DNA of 64,000 bases from Flavobacteriaceae bacterium R38 (GTDB lineage: Bacteria > Bacteroidota > Bacteroidia > Flavobacteriales > Flavobacteriaceae), in contig WXYP01000003.1 of NCBI GenBank assembly GCA_009901575.1, positions 620,001 through 684,000 of the forward strand, in the 5' to 3' direction. Under the pieces are notes generated by a model that had not been told where the DNA came from, did no database searches, and saw nothing but the letters and a program-made list of their open reading frames with translations. The translations under genes were made by a program, and so were the position numbers. How positions within the stretch are numbered: position 1 is the first letter of the stretch; each line of letters begins with the position of its first letter. Below are positions 41,375 to 49,900 of this stretch, in pieces.

Positions 41375-41716
41375 GTGAATTCAGCTAAAATTAATTTAAT
41401 GATACCCATGTTTTATTTGTATGATATTGAATCATTAGATGAAGCTCTTTTTACAGATGAATCATCAGAGTATTTGAAAAACACATATGACTTAAAGAGT
41501 AGATTAGATATATACAGTAACCTTGAATGGGCAGAGTTAAACCCGAATTTCCCTTTTGAAAGCATTATGGATAATGCTCCTGTTGTTGGGAAATTGAAAT
41601 TTTCTAATGAAGAAGTACATCAATATTTAATGAGTTTTAAGGCTTTTATGGAGAATGAAGATTTCAAATTGTTAACTGATGATAGAGAACCAAGAAATCT
41701 GGAAGATTTTATTTAG
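41375..41716 (+). CDS. Hypothetical immunity-like protein, 113 aa
   Basis: An acidic, soluble protein beginning at GTG 41375 or ATG 41399 (MIPMFYLYDI), with helical segments YDIESLDEALFTDESSEYLK and KFSNEEVHQYLMSFKAFMEN. No named family is recognised. It lies in the same small-gene array and its TAG directly abuts copy 2 of the 34-bp repeat. A role as a second immunity protein is an inference from context only. Confidence 0.5.
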   Translation: MNSAKINLMIPMFYLYDIESLDEALFTDESSEYLKNTYDLKSRLDIYSNLEWAELNPNFPFESIMDNAPVVGKLKFSNEEVHQYLMSFKAFMENEDFKLLTDDREPRNLEDFI

Positions 41717-41750
41717 TTATGATAAAGAAAATGATAAATGTTCTATAAAA
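41717..41750 (+). repeat. 34-bp direct repeat, copy 2 (scar of a duplicated gene end)
   Basis: Near-identical (33/34) to the 3' end of the 41017 gene but not in a gene here. It suggests that the 41375 cassette was inserted between, or left after loss of, tandem copies of the immunity-like gene. Confidence 0.8.
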
Positions 41751-41755
41751 TAAAA

Positions 41756-41781
41756 AAGCCTCTCAATTTCTTGAAAGGCTT
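41756..41781 (+). terminator. Terminator of the toxin/immunity-like array
   Basis: AAGCCTcTCAA (41756-41766) pairs with TTGAaAGGCTT (41771-41781) except for one mismatch, then a T-run. It separates this array from the convergent tRNA. Confidence 0.75.
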
Positions 41782-41792
41782 AATTTTTCTAG

Positions 41793-41865
<73 letters not shown>

Positions 41866-42002
41866 ATGTTTAATCTAAATTAATCTACTTGGTTTTTAAC
41901 TTTCGGTTCATAATGCCGACAGATTTATTTAGGACTGCAAAGATACACTCCTTTTTAAATATTACAAGGATTTTATGCAATTTTTACTTCTGTTAAAAAA
42001 GA

Positions 42003-42035
42003 AAACTCCCTACTATATTAATAGTGAGGGAGTTT
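42003..42035 (-). terminator. Terminator of the NTF2-like gene
   Basis: AAACTCCCT (42003-42011) and AGGGAGTTT (42027-42035) form a perfect 9-bp stem, 18 bp after the stop codon on the minus strand, followed by A/T-rich sequence (T-rich on the minus strand). Confidence 0.75.
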
Positions 42036-42052
42036 CATAAGTAAAAAACATT

Positions 42053-42424
42053 TTAAGCGTGGTAGTAACGCTCATTTACAATTTTTCCATCTTTCCACTG
42101 CGTTCTTACAGCTTGCTCAAAACGGTGTTTTGTACCGTCATTAGTATCAAATTCCATTACAGCTTCGTAAAAAGTAGTATCTCCGCTTACAGCAGGTCCG
42201 CTAGTTACGTTATATCCGTGAAAAGCAGTAACAGTAGATAAAAGCTTTTCTTCTTCTGCGATACAAAATGCTTTTCCTTCTTTTGCAGGATTGTTCCCTT
42301 CAAATAATTTAACGTCATCTGCTAAATAAGTCTCCATAGCATTGATAAACTGACCCTCAGCTAAAAGTGCTACTACTTCATTTGCTTTTTCTAATAACTC
42401 TTGTTCTTGTGTTGTTACGCTCAT
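42053..42424 (-). CDS. SnoaL-like (NTF2-fold) cytoplasmic protein
   Basis: A 123-residue protein without a signal peptide. The layout is typical of SnoaL-like proteins: helix with FINAMETYLADDVKLFEGNN, helix KAFCIAEEEKLLSTVTAFHG, and strands ending VRTQWKDGKIVNERYYHA. The substrate or role is unknown. A TACTTTTG -7 element is seen on the minus strand at 42479-42472. Monocistronic, bounded by a terminator. Confidence 0.8.
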   Translation of the reverse strand: MSVTTQEQELLEKANEVVALLAEGQFINAMETYLADDVKLFEGNNPAKEGKAFCIAEEEKLLSTVTAFHGYNVTSGPAVSGDTTFYEAVMEFDTNDGTKHRFEQAVRTQWKDGKIVNERYYHA

Positions 42425-42471
42425 AATCGATTTTTTTATATTATTTATACGATAATTTTCTTTTACTTCAA

Positions 42472-42479
42472 CAAAAGTA
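42472..42479 (-). promoter_or_regulatory. -7 element (TACTTTTG) of the SnoaL-like gene
   Basis: A perfect match to TANNTTTG about 48 bp before the start codon; no TTTG at the -33 position was located. Tentative. Confidence 0.4.
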
Positions 42480-42648
42480 TATCAATTCAAATGCTCTGGA
42501 ATTATATATTTTTCCCTAATCTTATGATATATTTCCTTTTTTTCATTTTATTAATGTTTTTAACATGATATTTTGAATTTATATGTTGAATGATTAATTA
42601 TTCTCTTCTTTATTTCTCCAAGAAGTACGAATTAGTTACATTCGGATT

Positions 42649-44016
42649 ATGGAAAAAATGATCAACGATTTTATTCAAAATTTACTGCCTTATACAGAGT
42701 GGCCAATGTTTCTCTTATTGATTGGCGGAGGCTTGTTTTTAGTGTTTTATTCCAGATTTGCACCTTTTCGGTTTTTTGGACATGCCATAGCCATAACGGC
42801 AGGGAAATATGATGATGTAAATGCAAAGGGAGAAGTAAGTTCTTTCCAGGCACTATCTGCAGCTGTCGCAGCTACTGTAGGTTTGGGAAACATTTCGGGA
42901 GTAGCGATTGCAATTCATGACGGAGGGCCTGGTGTTGTGTTTTGGATATGGGTTACTGCACTTTTAGGAATGGGGATTAAATTTTATTCCTGTAGTCTGT
43001 CTATTATGTTCCGGGGAACCGATTCTAATGGGAAATTACAAGGCGGACCTATGTATTACATTACTCAGGGGTTAGGAAAGAAAGGAAAACCTTTGGCTGT
43101 CTTTTTCTGTATTTGTGGCTTATTCGGATTTTTAGGAGTTTTTACTGCTAATCAATTCACCGAAACTTTTATGAGTGTAATACAACCTTCGGAAACGATA
43201 TTCGCAATGGAAGAAGAGAGTTGGAAATGGACTATCGGATTTACCTTGGCAATTATTACATCCATTGTCATTTTTGGAGGTTTAACCAAAATCGTTAAAG
43301 TAACTTCTGCTATTGTCCCCTTTATGGTGTTTGTATATCTGGTAGCAGTTATCGTGGTAATGATTCTAAACGCAGGACAAGTGTTACCCTCTTTAAAATT
43401 AATTTTTACTGAAGCGTGGAATTTTAAAACGGTTGTTACCGGAGGATTTTGGGGCTTGGTCATTATTGGAATACGAAGAGCAATGTTTTCTAATGAAGCT
43501 GGTTTAGGGAGTGCACCTATGTATCATGGTCAATCTAAAACAGAAAACCCTATAAAAGAAGGTTTAGTGGCGATGTTAGGGCCATTTATAGATACTATTT
43601 TAGTATGTACATTTACAGCAGTGGTTATTATATTAAGCGGAGCTTACCTGGAGGATATGAGCGGAATTGTTATGACACTGGAGGCTTTTGAACGCACCTT
43701 ATTTGGTTTTGGAGACGATCTTTTAATGCTTATTGTGACCGCCTTTGCGTTATCTACTTTATTTACATATTCTTATTATGGAGTAAAAAGCTTGTCTTTT
43801 TTAACCAATGCCCGAATTGGTAAACTTTACAACGTGTATTATGTCATTATGATTATTTTTGCAGCTGTAGCATCTTTGAGTTTAGTCAAAAACCTGATTG
43901 ATCTTTCATATGCATTGATGGTGATTCCAAATATGATTGCTGTATTGTTATTGGCACCCAAAGTAAATGCTGTAGCAAAAGAATATTTTAAAAAATTAAA
44001 GAATGCAAAAACATAA
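42649..44016 (+). CDS. Alanine/sodium symporter (AGCS family)
   Basis: A 455-residue integral membrane transporter with about eleven spans. The AGCS signature is seen as AAVAATVGLGNISGVAIAI and LQGGPMYYI in the first half, then FSNEAGLGSAPMYH. These proteins import alanine or glycine with Na+. Start at ATG 42649 or ATG 42658 (MINDFIQ). It overlaps the start of era by 14 bp, an unusual coupling of a transporter with a ribosome-assembly GTPase gene. Confidence 0.93.
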   Translation: MEKMINDFIQNLLPYTEWPMFLLLIGGGLFLVFYSRFAPFRFFGHAIAITAGKYDDVNAKGEVSSFQALSAAVAATVGLGNISGVAIAIHDGGPGVVFWIWVTALLGMGIKFYSCSLSIMFRGTDSNGKLQGGPMYYITQGLGKKGKPLAVFFCICGLFGFLGVFTANQFTETFMSVIQPSETIFAMEEESWKWTIGFTLAIITSIVIFGGLTKIVKVTSAIVPFMVFVYLVAVIVVMILNAGQVLPSLKLIFTEAWNFKTVVTGGFWGLVIIGIRRAMFSNEAGLGSAPMYHGQSKTENPIKEGLVAMLGPFIDTILVCTFTAVVIILSGAYLEDMSGIVMTLEAFERTLFGFGDDLLMLIVTAFALSTLFTYSYYGVKSLSFLTNARIGKLYNVYYVIMIIFAAVASLSLVKNLIDLSYALMVIPNMIAVLLLAPKVNAVAKEYFKKLKNAKT

Positions 44017-44890
44017 AGCCGGTTTTGTAAATATTATAGGAAATCCTAATGTTGGGAAATCGACGTTAATGAATGCTTTTGTGGGCGAGAAGTTATCTAT
44101 TATTACTTCTAAAGCACAAACTACGCGTCATCGTATTTTGGGAATTGTAAATGGAGATGATTTTCAAATGGTATTGTCAGATACTCCCGGTATTATAAAA
44201 CCTGCTTATGAATTACAGGCATCGATGATGGATTTTGTAAAATCTGCATTTGAAGATGCAGATCTTCTTATTTATATGGTCGAAATAGGAGAGAAAGAAT
44301 TAAAAGATGAAGCATTTTTTAATAAGATTAAAAATGCTAAGGTTCCTGTACTTTTATTATTAAACAAAATAGATACCTCTTCCCAGGAAGTACTGGAAGA
44401 GCAAATTCAGTTGTGGTCTGCAAAGCTTCCGGAAGTAGAAATTTATCCTATCTCTGCTTTGCAAAATTTTAATGTTAAAGAAGTTTTTAATCGTATTATT
44501 GAATTGTTACCAGAATCCCCTGCTTTTTATCCTAAAGATCAATTAACCGATAAACCGGAACGGTTTTTTGTAAATGAGACTATCAGGGAAAAAATCTTAC
44601 TCAATTATAAAAAAGAGATTCCGTATGCTGTTGAGGTAGAAACCGAAGAGTTTTTTGAAGAAGAAAAAATTATTCGCATTCGTTCGGTAATTATGGTAGA
44701 ACGCGAAACCCAAAAAGGAATTATTATCGGGCATAAAGGAGCTCCTTTAAAGAAGGTCGGTATGCAATCCAGAGAAGACCTGGAAAAGTTTTTTGGCAAG
44801 CAAATTCATATTGAATTGTATGTGAAAGTCAATAAAAACTGGCGTAGTAATACCAATCAATTGAAACGATTTGGGTACAATCAAAAATAA
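44003..44890 (+). CDS. era: GTPase Era
   Basis: A 295-residue GTPase needed for 30S subunit (16S rRNA) maturation. G1 is GNPNVGKST, G3 is DTPG, and G4 is NKID, followed by a C-terminal KH domain with VIMVERETQKGIIIGHKGAP and EKFFGKQIHIELYVKVN. It is of full length. It overlaps the symporter's 3' end by 14 bp. Confidence 0.97.
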   Translation: MQKHKAGFVNIIGNPNVGKSTLMNAFVGEKLSIITSKAQTTRHRILGIVNGDDFQMVLSDTPGIIKPAYELQASMMDFVKSAFEDADLLIYMVEIGEKELKDEAFFNKIKNAKVPVLLLLNKIDTSSQEVLEEQIQLWSAKLPEVEIYPISALQNFNVKEVFNRIIELLPESPAFYPKDQLTDKPERFFVNETIREKILLNYKKEIPYAVEVETEEFFEEEKIIRIRSVIMVERETQKGIIIGHKGAPLKKVGMQSREDLEKFFGKQIHIELYVKVNKNWRSNTNQLKRFGYNQK

Positions 44891-45003
44891 ATTTTCATTT
44901 TCATAACACACGTAAAGATATCCTAATCTTAATTTGTATTTGAGTTAACTGTTTGTTTACGATAGGCGGTCATCTTTGTCAAAATTTAAAAATTGAGACC
45001 AAA

Positions 45004-46551
45004 ATGACAACCAGATTAAAATTAAAATATTCTGTACTTTTTTTCCTTTTATTTCTTATAGCCTGTTCTGATGACGATGATAACAACACACCAGATCCAG
45101 GTTCAGGCCCGGTAAATACTGAAGTAGATTTTCAGTTTGCTAATACAATCGATGTGGGAGGAGAAGCTTCTGCCGAAATTACGGCTTTTGATCCGTCTAC
45201 CAATAAGATATTTATTGTAAATAATGATGATAATTTAGGGTTGAGTGAAATCTCTGTATATGATATATCAGATATTAACACCCCTGTTAAAGGAGTATCT
45301 ATAGATATAAGCGCAACGGGAGCACCAAATAGTGTAGCAGTGAGTAATGGGGTGTTAGCAGTTGCTGTAGAAGCACCAATTAAACAAAACCAGGGAAGTG
45401 TTTTAGTGTATAATACAGATTCTCAGGTATTACAGGCTACTTACACTGTTGGAGCCTTACCGGATATGGTGACTTTTACACCGGACGGAACTTCTATTTT
45501 GGTAGCAAATGAAGGAGAGCCTAATGATGAATATACAATAGATCCAAAAGGTTCGATAAGTATTATTGATGTTGCATCAGGAAATGTAACTACTTTAGAA
45601 TTTGATGCATTTAATAACCAGGAAGCTGCTTTAGAAGCAGAAGGATTTAGAGTTTTTGGGCCTGGAGCTACTTTGGCGGAAGATGTAGAGCCGGAATTCA
45701 TCACCGTTTCAGATGATTCGCAAACAGCTTATGTGGTACTTCAGGAAAATAACGGGATAGCAGTAGTCGATTTGACTTCAAATCAGATTACAGAAATACT
45801 ACCCCTTGGATTAAAAGATTATTCTCTTTTGGGAAATGAAATAGATCCTAGCGATAGAGATGACCTCAAAGAACTAAGGAGTGTTCCTGCATTTGGAATA
45901 TTTCAGCCAGATGCAATTGCTTTTACATCTATTAGTGGTACAGATTATGTAATTACCGCTAATGAAGGAGATGCAAGAGATTATGATGGTTTTAGTGAAG
46001 AAGAAAGAGTAGAAGACCTTACGTTAGATCCAACTGTTTTTCCAAATGCTGCTACTTTACAGGAGGTAACCAATCTTGGGAGATTAGAAGTAACTAATGT
46101 CAACGGAGATACAGATAATGATAACGATTTTGATCAGATTGTTTCTTTTGGAGCACGTTCATTTACTATTTGGGATACTTCAGGGAATATAATTTATGAT
46201 AGTGGAAATGAGATTGCATCAAGAACTTTGTCATTAACTCCGGATCGTTTTAATGATGATGATGGACGAAGTGACGCTAAAGGAGCAGAGCCAGAAGCAG
46301 TTACTGTGTTAAATTTAGGAAATGAACGTTATATCTTATTTGTAGGTCTTGAAAGAAATGATCAGGTATTGGTTTACGATATTACAAACCCTGCATCTCC
46401 ACAATTTTTACAAATATTATCAAGAGCCGATGATGAAGCACCAGAAGGGTTGTTAGTAATTCCTGCTGCAGATAGTCCTTCGGGAAAAGATTTGCTATTG
46501 GTTTCAAATGAAGATAGTGGAACTGTAACTATTTTTGAAAATAATAATTAA
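45004..46551 (+). CDS. Choice-of-anchor I family lipoprotein (beta-propeller)
   Basis: A 515-residue lipoprotein (lipobox LFLIAC, followed by an acidic SDDDDN tether). The mature part has the repeats of the choice-of-anchor I/mesenchyme-specific surface glycoprotein group (ASAEITAFDPSTNKIFIVN, NDGVL-like strands, YVITANEGDARDYDGFSEEE, ILFVGLERNDQVLVYDI). Related proteins are predicted propellers on the surface; no enzyme activity is established. ATG 45004 gives the lipoprotein signal; an upstream GTG/ATG at 44953 does not. Confidence 0.9.
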   Translation: MTTRLKLKYSVLFFLLFLIACSDDDDNNTPDPGSGPVNTEVDFQFANTIDVGGEASAEITAFDPSTNKIFIVNNDDNLGLSEISVYDISDINTPVKGVSIDISATGAPNSVAVSNGVLAVAVEAPIKQNQGSVLVYNTDSQVLQATYTVGALPDMVTFTPDGTSILVANEGEPNDEYTIDPKGSISIIDVASGNVTTLEFDAFNNQEAALEAEGFRVFGPGATLAEDVEPEFITVSDDSQTAYVVLQENNGIAVVDLTSNQITEILPLGLKDYSLLGNEIDPSDRDDLKELRSVPAFGIFQPDAIAFTSISGTDYVITANEGDARDYDGFSEEERVEDLTLDPTVFPNAATLQEVTNLGRLEVTNVNGDTDNDNDFDQIVSFGARSFTIWDTSGNIIYDSGNEIASRTLSLTPDRFNDDDGRSDAKGAEPEAVTVLNLGNERYILFVGLERNDQVLVYDITNPASPQFLQILSRADDEAPEGLLVIPAADSPSGKDLLLVSNEDSGTVTIFENNN

Positions 46552-46572
46552 ATAATACTTGAGATCATAAAT

Positions 46573-46597
46573 AAGGGGTTGATTTTTTCAGCCCCTT
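46573..46597. terminator. Shared terminator between 45004 and 46588 genes
   Basis: AAGGGGTTGA (46573-46582) pairs with TCAGCCCCTT (46588-46597), one G-T pair and a 5-nt loop. The stop codon of the minus-strand gene is within the stem, so it serves both convergent genes. Confidence 0.8.
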
Positions 46598-47100
46598 TTA
46601 TTTTCTCCGGCTTTTTCTAAAACATCTTTCATAAGCTGATACAGCTGATGCATTTGTGGTTTTCCTTTTTGTTTTCCTATTCTTCCAAGAAAATATAATG
46701 TAAACCAGATGATAATTAAAAATAGCATTGCCGCTACCTGTAAAACAAAATCTTCTTTTAATGACCAGTTGGAATAAGCCCATATTCCGAAAGCAACAAA
46801 TAAAGTGGCCAATCCAAAGTGTAGAAACATGAAAAAGGTCCATAATGAAGGACTAGGACCAAAAAGACCATATAGTTTACTGTTACTATCATCTTTTTCA
46901 TTGATCTCAAGGTGGAGTTGAGGTGACCAGAAATGCACCTGCTCTTGATTGAATTTTATAAAAACGTGATCGTCTATTCGTTTTAATATAAAGGGAATAC
47001 GTTCTGTTTCTTCAAATAAAGACAAGAGATGTTCTTTGGGATAATGAATCTCCAATTGAAATCTGGGCCTTAAAACAATATCATTTGGTAAAGTTTTCAC
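46588..47100 (-). CDS. Hypothetical two-span membrane protein, 170 aa
   Basis: I recognise no family. An N-terminal soluble part (LRPRFQLEIHYPKEHLLSLF, then VFIKFNQEQVHFWSPQLHLE) precedes two membrane helices (LWTFFMFLHFGLATLFVAFG and VLQVAAMLFLIIIWFTLYFL) and a basic tail. It is convergent with the choice-of-anchor I gene and divergent from der. Confidence 0.65.
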   Translation of the reverse strand: MKTLPNDIVLRPRFQLEIHYPKEHLLSLFEETERIPFILKRIDDHVFIKFNQEQVHFWSPQLHLEINEKDDSNSKLYGLFGPSPSLWTFFMFLHFGLATLFVAFGIWAYSNWSLKEDFVLQVAAMLFLIIIWFTLYFLGRIGKQKGKPQMHQLYQLMKDVLEKAGENKRG

Positions 47101-47153
47101 ATTAAGAAGGAATTAGGGAATTAAGGTAGTGTTTTTTCTTCAGATATAAATAG

Positions 47154-47161
47154 TACCTTTG
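47154..47161 (+). promoter_or_regulatory. Candidate -7 element of der (TACCTTTG)
   Basis: A perfect TANNTTTG about 20 bp before the der ATG. The -33 TTTG at the usual distance was not found. Tentative. Confidence 0.4.
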
Positions 47162-47180
47162 CGGCATCAAAAAAATAAGT

Positions 47181-48485
47181 ATGAGTGCCATTGTAGCTAT
47201 TGTAGGAAGGCCTAACGTTGGAAAATCAACGCTTTTTAATCGTTTGATTCAGCGTAGAGAAGCTATTGTAGATGCTGTTAGTGGAGTGACTCGTGACAGG
47301 CATTATGGGAAAAGCGACTGGAACGGAAAAGATTTTTCTCTGATAGATACAGGAGGATATGTGGTTGGGAGTGATGATATTTTTGAGCAGGAAATAGACA
47401 AGCAGGTAGAATTGGCTATTGATGAGGCAGATGTGATTGTCTTTGTAGTAGATGTTGAAACAGGCTTGACCGGAATGGATGAAGATGTAGCCAGGTTATT
47501 AAGACAATCAGATAAACCAACCTTATTAGCCGTGAATAAGGTTGATAATCCGCAAAGAGAAGCAGATGCAGTAGAATTTTATGCATTAGGTTTAGATCAA
47601 TACTATACAATTTCCAGTATCAATGGTAGTGGTACAGGAGAATTGCTGGATGCTCTTGTTGAAGTATTGCCTGAAAAAACTGAAGAAATAGATAAAACCT
47701 TGCCACGTTTTGCTGTCGTAGGTAGGCCAAATGCGGGGAAATCGTCTTTTATTAATGCCTTAATAGGAGAAGATCGAAATATTGTAACAGATATTGCCGG
47801 AACTACAAGGGATAGTATAGATACAAAATACAATCGTTTTGGTTTTGAATTCAATCTTGTAGATACAGCAGGAATAAGAAGGAAAGCTAAGGTAAAAGAA
47901 GATTTGGAATTTTACTCTGTGATGCGATCTGTAAGAGCAATAGAACATAGTGATGTTTGTTTGTTGATTCTGGATGCAACAAGAGGGTTTGAAGGACAGG
48001 ATTTAAATATTTTCTGGCTGGCAGAGCGTAATAAAAAAGGAATAGTAATTCTGGTTAATAAGTGGGACCTGGTTGAGAAAGAAACAAACACTACTAAAGA
48101 ATTTGAAGCCTTTATTCGCAAACAAATAGAACCATTTACAGATGTACCTGTTATTTTTATTTCTGCGCTTACAAAACAGCGGGTTTTTAAAGCGATTGAG
48201 ACTGCTGTTGAGGTGTTTAATAACAGGTCTGCTCGTGTTCCTACATCTAAATTAAATGATGTAATGCTACCTATTATTGAGCATACGCCTCCACCTTCTA
48301 TGAAAGGAAAATATGTGAAAATTAAATTCTGTACACAATTACCAACTCCTACACCGCAATTTGCTTTTTTTGCAAATCTACCTCAATATGTAAAAGATCC
48401 GTACAGGCGATTTGTAGAGAATAAATTAAGACAGAACTTTGACTTTGAAGGAGTGCCAATCCAGATTTATTTCAGGAAAAAGTAA
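47181..48485 (+). CDS. der: GTPase Der (EngA)
   Basis: A 434-residue double-GTPase for 50S subunit assembly. The first domain has [13 protein letters not shown] and NKVD; the second has [13 protein letters not shown] and NKWD. A KH-like domain follows ([20 protein letters not shown]). Full length. Confidence 0.97.
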   Translation: MSAIVAIVGRPNVGKSTLFNRLIQRREAIVDAVSGVTRDRHYGKSDWNGKDFSLIDTGGYVVGSDDIFEQEIDKQVELAIDEADVIVFVVDVETGLTGMDEDVARLLRQSDKPTLLAVNKVDNPQREADAVEFYALGLDQYYTISSINGSGTGELLDALVEVLPEKTEEIDKTLPRFAVVGRPNAGKSSFINALIGEDRNIVTDIAGTTRDSIDTKYNRFGFEFNLVDTAGIRRKAKVKEDLEFYSVMRSVRAIEHSDVCLLILDATRGFEGQDLNIFWLAERNKKGIVILVNKWDLVEKETNTTKEFEAFIRKQIEPFTDVPVIFISALTKQRVFKAIETAVEVFNNRSARVPTSKLNDVMLPIIEHTPPPSMKGKYVKIKFCTQLPTPTPQFAFFANLPQYVKDPYRRFVENKLRQNFDFEGVPIQIYFRKK

Positions 48486-48491
48486 TTTCAG

Positions 48492-49637
48492 TTACTGACT
48501 ATCGGACGCATATTGTTTTTTAATTGTTTCCAGTGCTTTTTTTTCTTGAGGTGAATAAGAATGTTTTCCGCCATTACCCGAATGATACCATTTCCAGATA
48601 AAACCACCTTGAAACCAGAGTTCATTCCAGAAAGTCTGATAAATCCCTTTGTATAAGAGATTCTGATTTTCAAAATCGACTTTGTCATTTTGAGCATTAT
48701 TTTCCCAGGGTTTTATACCAGCTGCCGCAACACTTCTATATCCATATTCTGTAAATAATACTGGTTTATCAAATTTTATTGAAATGTTTTTTATTTCGTT
48801 ATGATGAGACTTCCAACCTTTAAGAATAGCCTCAAAAGTTGGTGAATTTCCCCTGGTGATTGGAAAGTATGCGCTAATACCTATATAATCAAGCTCATTC
48901 CAGAAAGAGATATTTTTATAATTATCCCAATTAGCCCCATAAGTCAATGGGCCATCATAGATTTTTTTTACTTTTTTGATCAGGCTTTTCCAGAAATCAG
49001 ATCTTTTGACAGCCGATTTACTAAGCTTTGTGCCAATACAAAATAATTCAACCGCATTAGCATCTGCAATCTTAGCACATTCGAGGATGAATTTTTCATA
49101 TTCTTTTTCCCATGTATTCCAATCTTCCTCATTTATGGGTTCAAAAGCTCTTCCTCCTCCTTTTGTTAGTTTTTTTTGAGTACTTATATAAGCGGCTCGA
49201 CTTTCTAAATACTTTTTAATATCTTCTTTGTTTTGAAAATCAATATCTTCTGGTTCTTCCCATCCGGATAGATCGTGAGAAAGTTGTATATGAGGCTTCA
49301 TCATTACTTTTAAGTTATTTTTTTTAGCATGTTTAATAGTAATAAGAGCTCCTTCCATAGATTCTCCATACCACTGCCCCTTATTAAGGAAAGATTTTAC
49401 ATTCAGCGTATTAACATAAGTGATTGCCTCAGGAATCACAGCAACCCATTCGGCATTAGATTTTTTTATATCCTGAACCATTTTTTCTGTAATCGGAGGA
49501 TCTCCCGGGCCATCAAAAACAACCCCATTAATTTTAGGAGTACCTGATTTGAGGTTTTTATTTTTTATAGGGAAATAAGAGGATGCCAGAATTATTGCTA
49601 TAGATAAAGTCAGTATTAAGAATACTATTTTTTTCAT
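48492..49637 (-). CDS. GH113-like glycoside hydrolase, acid/base Glu replaced by Lys
   Basis: A 381-residue exported (N-terminal anchor, LTLSIAIILASSYF) TIM-barrel protein that resembles the GH113 mannanase group. VFDGPGDPPITEKMVQDIKK, LKVMMKPHIQL and PVLFTEYGYRSVAAAG (nucleophile Glu in TEYGYRS) are typical. In the acid/base motif, usually [F/V]CIGTE, this gene reads LFCIGTKLSK (codon AAG instead of GAG). If the alignment is right the enzyme is probably inactive or altered. Convergent with der and 6 bp from its stop. Confidence 0.8.
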   Translation of the reverse strand: MKKIVFLILTLSIAIILASSYFPIKNKNLKSGTPKINGVVFDGPGDPPITEKMVQDIKKSNAEWVAVIPEAITYVNTLNVKSFLNKGQWYGESMEGALITIKHAKKNNLKVMMKPHIQLSHDLSGWEEPEDIDFQNKEDIKKYLESRAAYISTQKKLTKGGGRAFEPINEEDWNTWEKEYEKFILECAKIADANAVELFCIGTKLSKSAVKRSDFWKSLIKKVKKIYDGPLTYGANWDNYKNISFWNELDYIGISAYFPITRGNSPTFEAILKGWKSHHNEIKNISIKFDKPVLFTEYGYRSVAAAGIKPWENNAQNDKVDFENQNLLYKGIYQTFWNELWFQGGFIWKWYHSGNGGKHSYSPQEKKALETIKKQYASDSQ

Positions 49638-49900
49638 AAAAAAGAGATAAAGCTAAATTTAAAAAATATAAAATAGCATTTTGTTAATCCTATATTAAAA
49701 GGATTGATTTTCTTTTTATGTTAAAGATTTATTTAAAAAAAATAGTCACTTTTTTACTTGTAAATTCCTAAAGGTCTTATTGTATTAATAATGATTTCAG
49801 GCTAATCTTTTTTATTTAAGATGTCATATAAAAGATATTTTTTTGAGACAAAGTATTAACGACTTAGTTAATTACTATGTACAATTAATATCTTTTTACG

